Below, piece by piece: positions 1-12,100 of a stretch of 64,000 nucleotides of DNA. A program made the position numbers and the translations under genes. The stretch's first letter is position 1. Every line of letters begins with the position of its first letter. Under the pieces are notes generated by a model. It had not been told where the DNA came from, searched no databases, and saw only the letters and a list, made by a program, of their open reading frames with translations. This DNA comes from Xiphias gladius (taxonomy: Eukaryota; Chordata; Actinopteri; Istiophoriformes; Xiphiidae): contig NC_053417.1 of the NCBI RefSeq assembly GCF_016859285.1, positions 21,429,706-21,493,705 of the forward strand. The letters are read 5' to 3'.

Positions 1-2178
1 GACGGCTCCCAGAAGAACCCTGCTCGCACCTGCAGAGACCTGAAACTGTGCCACCCTGAGTGGAAGAGTGGTAAGTAGGGCAGAGGGGTCGAAAAGGATT
101 AAGAAAGGAAGGAAAATCTGATGATGAGTTGACTTTTACTCTTAAAATGTTCCTAACTGGTGAAAACATTGTTGCAAACTATTAACAACTCTCTTTTAGA
201 TATTTCTTTCTAAATCACACTGAAAACTAACTAAATACACCTGTTTGGGTGGATAGGTGCTGTTCATATGAAATCTGACTAAGGCAGTTCTTCTATTTTT
301 GTAGTTTTGGCTCCCAGTGTTGCATTTCATTTAGTCGGAAAATAATTCAACAATTACCTTACCTTGAAAGGCACTGTTTCTCATGGTAATTTGGTATGTG
401 GAAGCATCGGTATGACGGGTGGGGTTCCACAGGGCTCAGTTCTTGGCTTCCTTTAGCTCATACGACAGAAGCGTTATGCTGATGACGTGCTGCTATGTTG
501 GGATGAGACCAAACACCAGGAATGTAAAAATGTATATCAACTCTCGAAATGGTGTATAAGAATTTGGTAGAAAGTATTTATTTTTCAATATGACCATGTG
601 GCATGGAAATCCGAATGTTAGTAATAGACTAAAATTGCAAAGAATAGTAAATATAGCAAAATTATAGGGAAGCCGCAGATGCAACTAAGTGAGAATTATT
701 AATTAAATATAAAAAATAAAGATTCCCAGATTAAAAGTGATCTTTACCACCCTTTGCACTCACACCTGGAGCTTTTGCCTTCAGGGCGATGCTACGGACA
801 AGTAAGAGTCACCAAAAATTTCTACAGCAAGGCCCTCTTGGTGAAGGCAATCGGGAAGCTGGATGTACAGCTTTCTTTGAGTTTCACAAAAACCTAGCCC
901 TTCTTTCATTTTATTTTACTGAATTTAATTTTTTAATGTATTTATATATTTTTGATTTATGTTTCTTGTCCTTAACATCGCCCTGTATTGTCAATTACCC
1001 TGTATTGTACTGTTTTCAACACTATGTGGTGGAGCCATAGATCATTTTCCACAACGTGAGCACTAGTTATTTTCCTAACCTGACCTAACCTAAAATATAA
1101 CAAAAATCGTATATCTAATGTCCGGACCTGACCTGGAAATATGTATATTTTTAGGCTCGCTTTCGTCCCAAAAAAGGTAGGTATAACTCATTGCCGTATC
1201 CGTTGAGATTTCTGCAAAATACATATCTAAGTACGTGTTTGGGTATGAGCCATCCAATAGGCTCGACATCTATTTGTGGAGTAAAAACAGAGTTTGGGAA
1301 AGTTGCATGTAGTTTCTCAGCTTTGCTCTTTATTAACCTTCTTCTCTCATCTCTCTAGGTGACTACTGGGTTGATCCCAACATTGGCAGCACAGCCGATG
1401 CCATCAAGGTCTTCTGCAACATGGAGACTGGAGAGACCTGCGTCTACCCGAGCATCGCCAACGTACCAATGAAGAACTGGTGGACCAGCAAGAGCAAGGA
1501 CCGCAAACACGTTTGGTTTGGAGAGACCATGAATGGAGGATTCCACGTGAGTGCGCTTATACATCATTTAAGATCATTTCTTTCTATAAGCTGATCCTGA
1601 AGAACTAAATAAACCTCAACATGAAAGCTGCTAATTATCTCCCCCTCCTGTTGTCTGCTCTACAGTTCGACTATGCTCAAGACGGCCCCGCTGCCAATGC
1701 TGCCAGCATCCAGCTGACCTTCTTGAGACTTCTGTCCACTGAAGCATCCCAGAACCTCACTTACCACTGCAAGAACAGCATTGCCTACATGGACCAGACC
1801 ACAGGCAACCTGAAGAAGGCCTTGCTGCTGCAGGGCTCCAACGACGTGGAGATCCGCGCAGAGGGCAACAGTCGCTTCACATACAGCGTGTTGGAGGATG
1901 GCTGCAAGGTGAGAGCAGACAGCTGCAACACAGAGCCAGAAAAAGATAATCTCTTTTATGTTTAATATATGTATAATTGTCATTGTATCATAAGGCTGTT
2001 GTTAACACATTTCTCCACTCTCAACCAACAGAAACATACAGGCCGGTGGGGCAAGACTGTCTTTGAGTACAAAACACAGAAGACCTCCCGTCTGCCAATC
2101 GTGGACATTGCTCCTATGGACATCGGAGGAGCGGATCAGGAGTTTGGAGTGGATGTAGGCGCAGTCTGCTTCTTGTAA
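1..2178 (+). CDS. col2a1: Type II procollagen alpha-1 chain, C-propeptide (3' end of gene)
   Basis: Partial gene; the triple-helix exons lie upstream of the window. Coding exons seen: 1-70, 1359-1546, 1666-1908 and 2032-2178 (stop TAA 2176-2178), all with GT-AG junctions and matching phases. Together they encode the end of the fibrillar collagen C-propeptide (COLFI domain), which registers and trimerises three chains in the ER before cleavage outside the cell. Visible marks are the [11 protein letters not shown] cysteine segment in the first exon, [28 protein letters not shown], the N-glycosylation site NLT followed by YHCKNSIAY, and a terminus ending [10 protein letters not shown]. These fit the type II chain better than types I, III or V. 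Whether this is the teleost a or b paralogue cannot be told from this end. The gene runs toward aaas, so the two are convergent. First base is taken from the window edge, not a start codon. Confidence 0.95.
411..510 (+). repeat. LINE reverse-transcriptase fragment in col2a1 intron
   Basis: In the intron between the first two exons, GTT CCA CAG GGC TCA (424-438) reads VPQGS and TAT GCT GAT GAC (475-486) reads YADD, in the same frame. These are two hallmark motifs of non-LTR reverse transcriptases. They are separated by only 17 codons including a stop, fewer than usual, so the fragment has lost sequence between them. It is a short, dead relic. Confidence 0.5.
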
Positions 2179-4000
2179 AGTGGAGTATCACAATGGCCCC
2201 CCGAATAACAGGAAATAAATGAAACTCAACCATGAAACATTACACACACTTCCACAATAAAGAAGACTGGAAATTATAAAAGAAAATTGATACTTTTTTT
2301 CTCACAACGAAGTGCTCTCCAAGTTGTACTCCCTGGATGTTAGCACTGAAGGGCACCGGCAATATCTGTACACCACACCAGCATTCTCGGTCAACCCGCT
2401 TTCTGAGATCCAGTCATGTTTCCCATGGCCCACTGTTGACGGGAATGAGTCAGAGCCAGGAGGAAGAGGGACCAAGCGAACAAGTTATGGAGAACAGAAA
2501 CATGACTTGATGTCACTTATTTATTGTCTAACCTGAATGGGCAGAGTTGAGGTAGGACTGGACGGGTTTACTTTGTAAGTACAACAAGCCCCCTTTTCCA
2601 CTACAGAACAGCCGCACAACCTCTGTCCCAGTCCTACTCCACCTCCCTCCCTGTTTCCCTCCTGACACACAAATACGGCATTTCGAATCAGTGTAGACCA
2701 AAAAAATATATATTCTCAGTAAATAAAATCAGATCCAGGTGCTCCAGGCCTGTCCATCATGAGCAGGAGCAAAACCTTTACTGTGTATTATAAATCCTTG
2801 GTTCTATTGTTGTAAAAGTCTGTGTTTATAAACAACCAGATGGTTTTATATATATTTCCACATTATGTGTGTACATGTGTCTATATGCACACCAACACTT
2901 TTTGGAAAGTGAGGTTACATTTGGGACTTATGTTTCAATGTCCTGTACCCCTTGACTGCCCGTCAGAAGAAGGCCCAGTTCTCATCAAACAAAAAAAAAA
3001 AAATTGTTTTGAAGAATTTGAGGGAAATAAATTTTGCCTTTTTATTGTAGTCGTCCAGATTGTTTAAAGCTACCTCACGCTGAAAAACAAAGTGAAAATG
3101 TTGAGTTTAAATCTGAGCTGACCAAAACATTAGCTTTCAGGTGGATCTGGGGCTGAACGGCCATCTTTGCTTTGGGTTGCTCTCTCTTCAGAAGGTGCTA
3201 TGAGTTCTTTAATTCTCCACCAACCCCCCCCCCCCAAACCCTAATTCCCACTAGCCTCACACCACACACTCACACTCCACCCTGAAGGAGGGGTGCAGTC
3301 GGGTTAAGACAGGGGAGACAGGGGTTTCTTGGAGGCCTCCTCTTGAGTCCAGATCCCCAAAGCTGAACACGGGACTCTGAGGACGGTCGCTAAAAAACAA
3401 CCAGGGTGGGTTGTCTCTGTGTGTGTGAGGGCGTGTACATTTTTTTAATTAATTTTATTATGACCATGATCATTTTTGTTTTTATTTTGTTACACTTCTA
3501 ATTGCTGTAAATTGGAAAATAAAAGGAAAACCGAATTAAGAACGAAGTTGATTTTTAATTGAGCTTTGAATTAAAACAGAAATGGCGTGGGGATGTATTT
3601 CTTCTCTCAACAGAACCATTCATGTGTGCTTAGATGTTTTTTTTTGTTAAACTTGTACTTCTTGAGGTCAGTTACTCTTGACTGTGAGTGCGTAGTCTGT
3701 GTGTGAGCGTGTGTGTGAAAGTTTAAGACTGTGATGCAAGTGTGTATTTTCATATGAGAGAATCTCATAACAAAAAGGAACAAAAGTACTGTATTCGTTC
3801 TGCGGTGTCAGGGTGCGGCTGGGCGTCGTTGGCTCCTGTTTGTCTGAACTAATAGGCATAAATAAAGAACATTATGTTGACTGGAATCAAGTATTTTGTA
3901 GAGTAATGATGCATCTGAACAGCTGCATCACTACTTGTCTGTACTGTGGCCTGCTTCCTCTCCGGTCTCAGCTGAGTAATAAAAGCTTGACTTAAGCCTT
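2179..4000 (+). other. col2a1 3' UTR and possible alternative poly(A) sites
   Basis: No coding exon is seen here. AATAAA hexamers on the + strand lie at 2214-2219 and 2256-2261, just after the stop, with further ones near 2720, 3519, 3860 and 3979. A long multi-site 3' UTR is therefore possible. A 13-base A run lies near 2990 and a C run near 3225. The real 3' end cannot be fixed from sequence alone. Confidence 0.4.
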
Positions 4001-4529
4001 CACAGTGACATATTCTTATTCAAAATATGACGACCTATTAGGGATCCAAACATACAGTTTAATTTCATACATATGAAGATAAAAATATGCTCCTATGCTT
4101 TATGTCAAAATTATTGTTCGGGATCACAGAAAGGTCAAAGGCAATTATTGTTAAAGACTGGAAAAAAACTACATTAGATTACATTTGAGGGGGAACTCCA
4201 CTGATTTTTACACATCGAGGTGTGTTTACAGGTCTTAGGGACCTGCTTCATGAAGAGGTGGTAGCTGCAAGAAGCCCGACAAACTGCCTCAAGTGATGTT
4301 ATAGTTGACATCACCCATGAGGCGAAAAACGTAACGAATGTTATTTTAAAAAAAAACTTTGTGGAAGGAGACGACATTTTTCACCTGCAAGTTTTCGGTT
4401 TTGCGAACCTGCACCTACAAAGCTCCGCATCGGACCCGAGCCAGCTCGACACTTTAAACCACAAGGCCGATCCATGGATGGATTACTGAACGGACCTACC
4501 AAGCACAGGTCCAGGGGCCTAAGGGGTCA

Positions 4530-4725
4530 GCGAGACACTGACAGAAACACAAAATGACCACAAAGGGATGCAAAACGACTTCAGAGACACAAAACGACCA
4601 AAAATAGATGCAAAATGACCACAAAAAGACGCAAAATGTCTTAAAAAGAGACACAGAACAACCACAGACAAAAAATGACCAAAGACAGATGCAAAACGAC
4701 AGCAATGAGATGCAAAAAGACTAAA
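4530..4725. repeat. Degenerate minisatellite, AAAACGACC-type units
   Basis: About ten imperfect units of roughly 18-20 bases repeat the theme 'acacaaaatgaccacaaa' or 'gatgcaaaacgac'. Opposite-strand ORFs here are artefacts of the repeat. It lies between col2a1 and aaas, with no gene signal around it. Confidence 0.75.
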
Positions 4726-5408
4726 AATAGTCTGGATGTCTGCTCTTGTGACCAGGGGGCCCATTGTCTAATAATATGTCCATGGGCTGATCAGATCAGG
4801 CAACTCCAGGCTGCCTGCTGGGCAGTAGATCGACGCGCAACAAGGAACTAACACACTGCTAAAACAAATAAATAAGTAAAACGGCAAATTGCACCGACTG
4901 AAGCAATCTCCACATTTTCAGTCAATTAGTTCCACTTGTTTCCTCCTGCTCACACACGCTTACATCTCTCAAAAACTGCACATTAGGCACAGCCGACACA
5001 ACGCGGGTGCCTTCAATAATTATTTATTGTGTGCTTTTCTGAAAGACGCACACTTTGTACAGTCAGGTCATTCAAACATCCAAACCCTATGTTCTGTTTT
5101 GGTTCGAGATCTTAAAGATTGTTTTAATAACTTTTTTCATTGGATGAGTACGGATGTAAGACATTAATTAGGTTTTTTCCAACACGCAGAGGAGGAGCAA
5201 AATGCATTATTTTGCTCCCATTTGGCACCGGTGTATCCATGCCAGTATGTACTACACACAAAGTTGTTTTAGTACACTGTTAGCAGTTAGTATTAAAAAA
5301 AATAAACGTACTTCACCATTTTAGAGTAAGAGATTCAATGTGTGAAGCTAAATGTCAGTCAGACTGTGGAAAGCCTCTGCCAATTAAACATCGCAAAGAG
5401 ACATCAAA

Positions 5409-5504
5409 ATGTTTGTTTTCTAAGATTTAATATTTTTTTTATTTTTGTTTGTTTTCTAAGATTTAATATTTTTTAATTTTTGTTTGTTTTCTAAGATTTT
5501 TTAT
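5409..5504. repeat. Three tandem copies of a TTTGTTTTCTAAGATTT unit
   Basis: The phrase 'tttgttttctaagattt' occurs three times about 35-41 bases apart, joined by T/A-rich spacers. This is a small local tandem duplication in AT-rich intergenic DNA. The rest of 4000-6100 shows no gene. Confidence 0.75.
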
Positions 5505-6125
5505 TTGTTTTATGGGAGTAGATTTGTTTCAAAATAATTGAACAAAATCTCCCAAGAAACACAAAAAAGAAAAAAGTAACTAAATTGAAAGTGAATAAAA
5601 CTGTGAAACCAAAAATTACTTTTTTTACTACTCATTATTAAATTACAAAAAGTTTTAATTAAAACTTTATTTAAATTTAATTACAATCTTAATATTTAAT
5701 TACAATATTCTCCACTTTTCTCTCACTGATCAGGATTGCAGATAAGGAATTGGACGATATTGTAATTAAATGTGGCACTGTTGTACAGTTTTATTGTAAG
5801 TTTTGCCTTTGCGGTTTTTGTTGCCGTTTTGTTTGATTCTTGAGAAATCTTTGTTTTTTTCCAGATGCGGGTGGCTCCTCCATTTCTTTTGAGCATCAGC
5901 AGCACCCTCAAATGTTGACTGTACACACGACATAGACGGTGAGTATCTCAGGTTCTGTCCATTGAGTCTGACAACGTTATAAAAGTGAAATGCTTAAATC
6001 AGTGGAGTACTCTTCACTTAAAGTGCAAATATTTTAGCTCTGGAGCATAAATTCCACATTTGGTTCAAATGTTTTGACAAGTAAGGAAGAAAAACAAGTC
6101 TCAGTATAGAAGGAACATTCTAAAC

Positions 6126-6131
6126 ATTTAT
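6126..6131 (-). terminator. aaas polyadenylation signal
   Basis: The minus strand reads AATAAA about 60 bases past the aaas stop codon, so the 3' UTR is probably very short. No competing signal lies nearer. Cleavage is expected roughly 15-25 bases further on. Confidence 0.6.
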
Positions 6132-6189
6132 TGACAATCCATGATAACAAAAATGACTTGTGAGTGTGTGATGGTGAGTGATTGGTGGG

Positions 6190-9100
6190 TCAAGAGATGA
6201 ACTCTGTGAAGAGCGACTGATTGGCCGAGGCAGAAGGCCTTTCCTGTGGGCGAGGCAGTAGCGGACTGCCACTCAGGCCAAAATGGGGGATGCCGGCGCT
6301 CAGGAAGTAGAAAGGCACGTGGGTAATTCTTCCGGTGGACCAACACTGAGAACAGAGAGAGAAAAGTCGCTGTGGAGGTGGTACAAGCGGTCCTAGCGGC
6401 ACAGAGAGCAAATAAGGAAGTAACTGATTAGCTTTATTAGTGTTATTAGACCGCAAATTGGCTCCATGTTATGAAAAATGACGAACGGGTAGATACAGGA
6501 AGAAAGAGAGACGTCTCTTACAACAACATTCTGGGGGTTTTACTTTTTTTTCTTGTTTTTTTTAATGGAGTACACGGAGGATGCAAGCACAACAGACTGC
6601 ACTCTTTAACTGCTTTTGACACACAGGCTAGGTGTGAAAACACTTTTTCCTGTTCAAGGCTAAAATCAACACACTGTTTACTAAAACCTAATATTAGAGC
6701 AAAAATGGATTTATAGGTAAAGACCAACCACAGTGAGCAGAGCTCCGTGCTGGAAATTCGGGTGGAACTGCATCAGTCTCGGCTCTGCACCAGGCTCCCC
6801 TTGAACAAAACCACTAAACAGGGAAACATTAAGAAATATTCAGTACATGCAGATGGGATATACAGTAGTGCCGCCCGGAAAACGCAACACTTCTGAGCTC
6901 ACAAATATGAAAGGTACACTAATGAAATGTAACTACACGTAAAAGTACAAACCACGGCAAGAGCTCAAAAATGGGGTTGGTCCTCGTCTTGAACACTGCG
7001 ATAATTGCAGGCCTGTCTGCTGCCTGTGGGTGACCTGACAGATCAGATGAAACAGACTGAGATGAGTTATTAACGCCAATACAGAAAATAAATCTAGTGT
7101 TATACCGACTGGATTCATCGAGGTGAAAAGAAGAGAAGCGAGAAAGACCTTTAAGAAGCACTGCAAGCCTCTCTCCTCTTGGATCCCAGGCTAAAGACTG
7201 GATCTCTCCTCCAACACTGGAAGACAAGTTAGACAGAAGTGAGTGACACTTGACATGTTACCCAAAATGTACTTACAGTATCAACAGTTAAAGTACTCAT
7301 TATGCGGCATGGCCCTTTGTGTTTTATTTTCATATTATTGGATCATCATCATTAGTGCATTTACATGTAAGTAGTACTTAAATGCTGTAGTTTGGTGGAG
7401 GTGTAGCTCATTTTAACTGTGTCATAAACTGTTGGATATTTCTATCAATAGAAATTGATCATATTTTATAAACTGATTATGTTTATTATTTAAAATCTTA
7501 ATCTGAAAGGTAAATAGTATCTATAGGTATCTGTAATTAGGTACAATACTTGACCAAGTATATTTATTTACTTTCCACCATTATATCTGAAATTTTAAAA
7601 AATGAAGCAGCACAAAGATATTTTGAAGCACTGCTTTGACTGCCAAGTTACATGCACGTCGGAATTCGAGCTCAGTGCTTTTTCTCAAGCCTGCCTGCCG
7701 ATTTGTGCGGATCAAAGGCTACAATAAACATTTCCAGGTGCTTCCGACCGTCTTTCTGCTTCTCCCTGGGGTTTCTGGAAGCGCTGCTTACCTCTGTATT
7801 TGACGTGATTAGGCTAAAAGAGGGCCAATTAGCGATTTAGTTTCAAGAACTTACATGATGTCTCCATCCTGCGTGTTAAAGGTTGTCTCCGACAGGTCAG
7901 CCACCACCGCTGCTGCCATTGGCCCTTTCGAGGTGCGTGTAGGAATACCTGCTGAATAACAATGACATCACACAGGTGAACTTTTTTTTTTTTTTTTTTC
8001 TTTCCACAACATGCTACTTACGTCTTATTTTATATGGACAAGTTATCAAAACTCTGCAAGTGTGACGGTATAATCACCTTTTCATCCAACTTTTGAAAGA
8101 AACAATTCAAGCTCCAAAATCAATGATCAACTAAGCTGTGTATTCTAGAAAAACAAGTGATTATGTTGTATTAAGACTGAGACATGGACCTGGTGTGTCA
8201 GTGAAGGTCAGAGCATAGATGACCGTCTCTCCCTGCACGGTGAAGAGAAGTCGACTCCCATCTGGACTCCAACAGCCCGACTATCCGAAACAAGCACAGA
8301 GTCATCATCATTCAATAAATACATGATGTCAAATGTTTTGTTACCCAATTAAAGAAACAACTCCGAACCCTGGTGACAAGTTATCACCTGGCAGCGCCCT
8401 TTCACGCATGGCCAACGCTCACAGGTCCACATCCTGGTCTCCCAAACCCTGAAGAAAGAAACTTTACTTATCCATGTGTAAAAACTCCACTTTCCGCTTC
8501 CAGACTGTGCCTCTAATCCCTTACGTATTCATAAATATTCATGACAGATGAGTGGGACTCTATTATAATACAGAAAGTGGCCAATGACTCTGGTCCACAC
8601 ATTCCAATCATGAAGGAGAAAATTTAACATTTATTCACTGGCAGCTTTACATATCTTTAACTTGTATTGTGCTAATGTAGCTCCTCAAGGAAAGAGGGAA
8701 TAAAGGAAGATAGGTAGACAAATAGAAAACTGGGTATTTTAAAAACTCTCAGTCTCCGACTCACTGTCTCTAACCTGAACAGGGAAGACGGTGTTGAAGC
8801 AAGGACATGGCTGCCGTCAGGGGACCAGGACAGGAAGGTGACCCCACCTCCTCCGACCCTCTGTAGTGCCACGCAGCTTTCTGCAGCGACATCCCAAACC
8901 TGAAACACACATTGATGTCAAAGGTAGAACTTTTCGCAACACGAATTGGACTTAGAGGTGGAGCGGCTGCGTCGTACCATCACTGCAGTGTCCACAGGCG
9001 AGGCCGACATGAGGAGAGACCCGCTTGGAGACCAGGCGATGGAAGTGACCGGGGAGTGGCCAGGATGAGACAGAACTTGAGCACAACCCGATGAAGGCCT

Positions 9101-12100
9101 GGATGGGTCGAGAGGAAGGAAAAACCATGTATCACGAAGAAAAAGATACAACGCAGGAAGAGACGAGTGCGAGTTTTAGGGTTTCTGCAGGGTTAATCGA
9201 GTTAAATTTAAGACTTTTAAAGGCCTTTTTAATACCACAAAGAATGCAATTTGATACTTTTAATACTCATACCAGTCAAAGAATGACAGAAAACCAGTAG
9301 AGATAGAAAGGCCTACAATTATTTAATAAGTACATGCATTCATTGTCATTTATTTCACATTTTTGTCACTACTTCCCAGTACAGTACTTTTCCATATACA
9401 ACAATAATCTGTAGTAATATATTTAATCAATTAACATGATCTGGACCCAGATAAGCGGCAGAAAATTGATGCATGGATTAGTCAATTATAAAAATATATT
9501 TAGAGTTGCAGCCAACTATTTTTTTTTTGTTGTTGATTTATTCACTGATCATTTTCTTGATTAATGAAGTATTTGTTTAGTCTTTCAAATGTCAAAACGT
9601 AGTGAAAAACGGCTATCACAACTTCCCAGAGCCCAAAGTGACGTCTTCAAACTGCTTCATTTTTCCAACCGACAGTCAAAAACCCAAAGATGTTTTATTT
9701 ACTTTCATATATGACAAAGAAAAGCTGTGAATCCTCACATTTGAGAAGCTTAAACCCACAAAGGTTTGACATTTTTGCTGAAAAATTCCTGAAACGATTC
9801 ATCAATTATCAGAATACTTGGATTAATTTTCTTTCGACTCTTTCGACCGAGACTGAAAAGCTTCCTGCAGCACAATCACTGCCTACAACAGTTATACTAT
9901 ATACTAGTAAATGAAATAGTAAATAAAAAGTTAATGAAATAGTAAATGAAATTCAAAGCTTTTTATCAACTTCTAGGGACCTTTTTTGAGAGAACTGAAT
10001 TCAATGCTTTTTAAGACCTTTCGAGACCTGCACATACTCCAGAGTTTTGCGCACCTGGTTGACAGTGAGCAGGGGTCCACGTGCCAGACGAGTAAACAGT
10101 TTTGACAGGCGACAGCCAAAGCAGACGCACACAGCGGCTTCCACTGCACCGCTGCCACACTCCTCTGTAGACGGTGCTTCAGTGTGGGAGTTGTGGCACT
10201 GACAGACAGAGTACAAAAGAAGAAAAGTGAATGCCTGGAGTGTCGTCATCTTGCACCAAAAAGCTTTTATCAGTAATTGTTTGGCCCATTATCTTTGTTT
10301 TCATGTAATGGTTGGTTTAGCTATGGTACTTTTTGGGTAAAAAATAAAAAAATAAAAAAATAAAAAATCAAGTACAGCAGCTTGCAAAGAAGGCAGGAGC
10401 CTGTTTTAATGAGGGATATACACTTTATTCCATGAGCTGTCATTTTGGCAACCGTTCTGAAGAGCGTAGTTATGGTACCTTTTGGGGTTGTAGATCTTAA
10501 TGGAGTCGTCCAGGAGGGCTACAGCAAATTTATCTGCGTGAGGATGCCAGGCGAAGGCTCGCACCACACAGTCAGACCTAGCAATGCAGAAAGGATTAAA
10601 GCAGAGAAAGATTGCTGACTATTTGACAGATTTTTTTTTTTTTTTTGGTAATTTTGTTAATTACTTTCAGTTTGAAAAACTGCACATGTCAACAAAGACC
10701 CCACAGTTTCAAACTCATTACTATAACGCTGAAACTAATGACCCTTTTCATTATCCATTAATCTGATGATCACTTTCCAGACTGACAAATTCATCGTTGG
10801 GTCTATCAAACATCAGAAAACCCTGAAAATGTCCATCACAATACAGAGAGCCAAAGTGAAACCAGAACTTTCGGGTTCTGTTCCGGACGTAAGAAAATTG
10901 CATTCAAAATCCCATTGACATTTTTAGCTACGTTGATAACTAAACATACAACCTTGGAACAAAGTCTCTCTCAACAGTATGTTGTGAGGCTCTCTTCATG
11001 TGTTCAGTTGGGGACAGAAGTTTAAAAAAAAAAAAAAAAAAAAATCTAATATTGTTGTTTGTTCAATAAGTATATTTTTTAAGGCCTATAACAAACACCA
11101 TTTCCCATCAGCCCTAGTCCATCACAGGCTAAACGCCAAAGCTCAACAGAAGAGGCGCGTCCATGAGCGAGTCGATGGGCAGGACAGAGAGGAGCGAACG
11201 CTGTAGAAGTTGTTAGACTAGATTACAACAAGACAGTTGAAAAAAAAAAAAAAAAACATTAGAAGAGAGCGTTGATGAGTTTTATGGATACTGACGAAAC
11301 CAAGTTATGACGACATAAGTACCTGTGCTGTCGTGGTTGTAGTTTCTTCACACAAGCTGTAGTTTTTTCTCTGCCACCAAAGTAATCATTGTTTAATATT
11401 GTAAAAATCACAGGTTTTAATATCCTACAGTGACTGCTGCAGTTGATGGCGATTTGTCTTCGAATATGGAAAGTAAACTCTAGCAACACGCTTCATTTTT
11501 TTCATAAAGACCAGTGACAGAAATGCAAAATGAGAGATTAAATTGAGTTACTGAAGCTATTGGAACGGAGGCTTGCCCGGACGTGACTTCAACTCTCTAC
11601 GTCCTAGAGACAAAAGTATTGTCACTGAATGTCTTGTTTTATCCAACCTATGCGAACAGCTCAAACCCCAAAGATACTCAATTTACTTTAATATAGAACA
11701 AGGAAATTCTCACATTTGAGAACCTGGAACACTCAAACGTTTGACATTTTTGCTTGAGAATGATTTACTTGATTAACTGTCAAAATTGTTGCCAATAAAT
11801 TTTCTGTTAATCAACAAAACTGTTCATCATCACCAGTTTCATCATAATAAATATATCTTTAATCATTGGCTACTACATTGGCACTTACCAGTTCAGGACT
11901 TGTGAAAACTCAGCTATCATGTCCTCGCTGCTCAACTATGAAACAAATGACAAACAGGTGATACACAATCTAACGCTAACACAACAACTGATAATCAAGT
12001 GTTTTGCTGTCAACAACATATTTACTGATCCCCTCCGAACATGTTTTATGACATAAAAATACTCTGCTGTGACTGATATTTTGTGTCTGATAAAGTTCTC

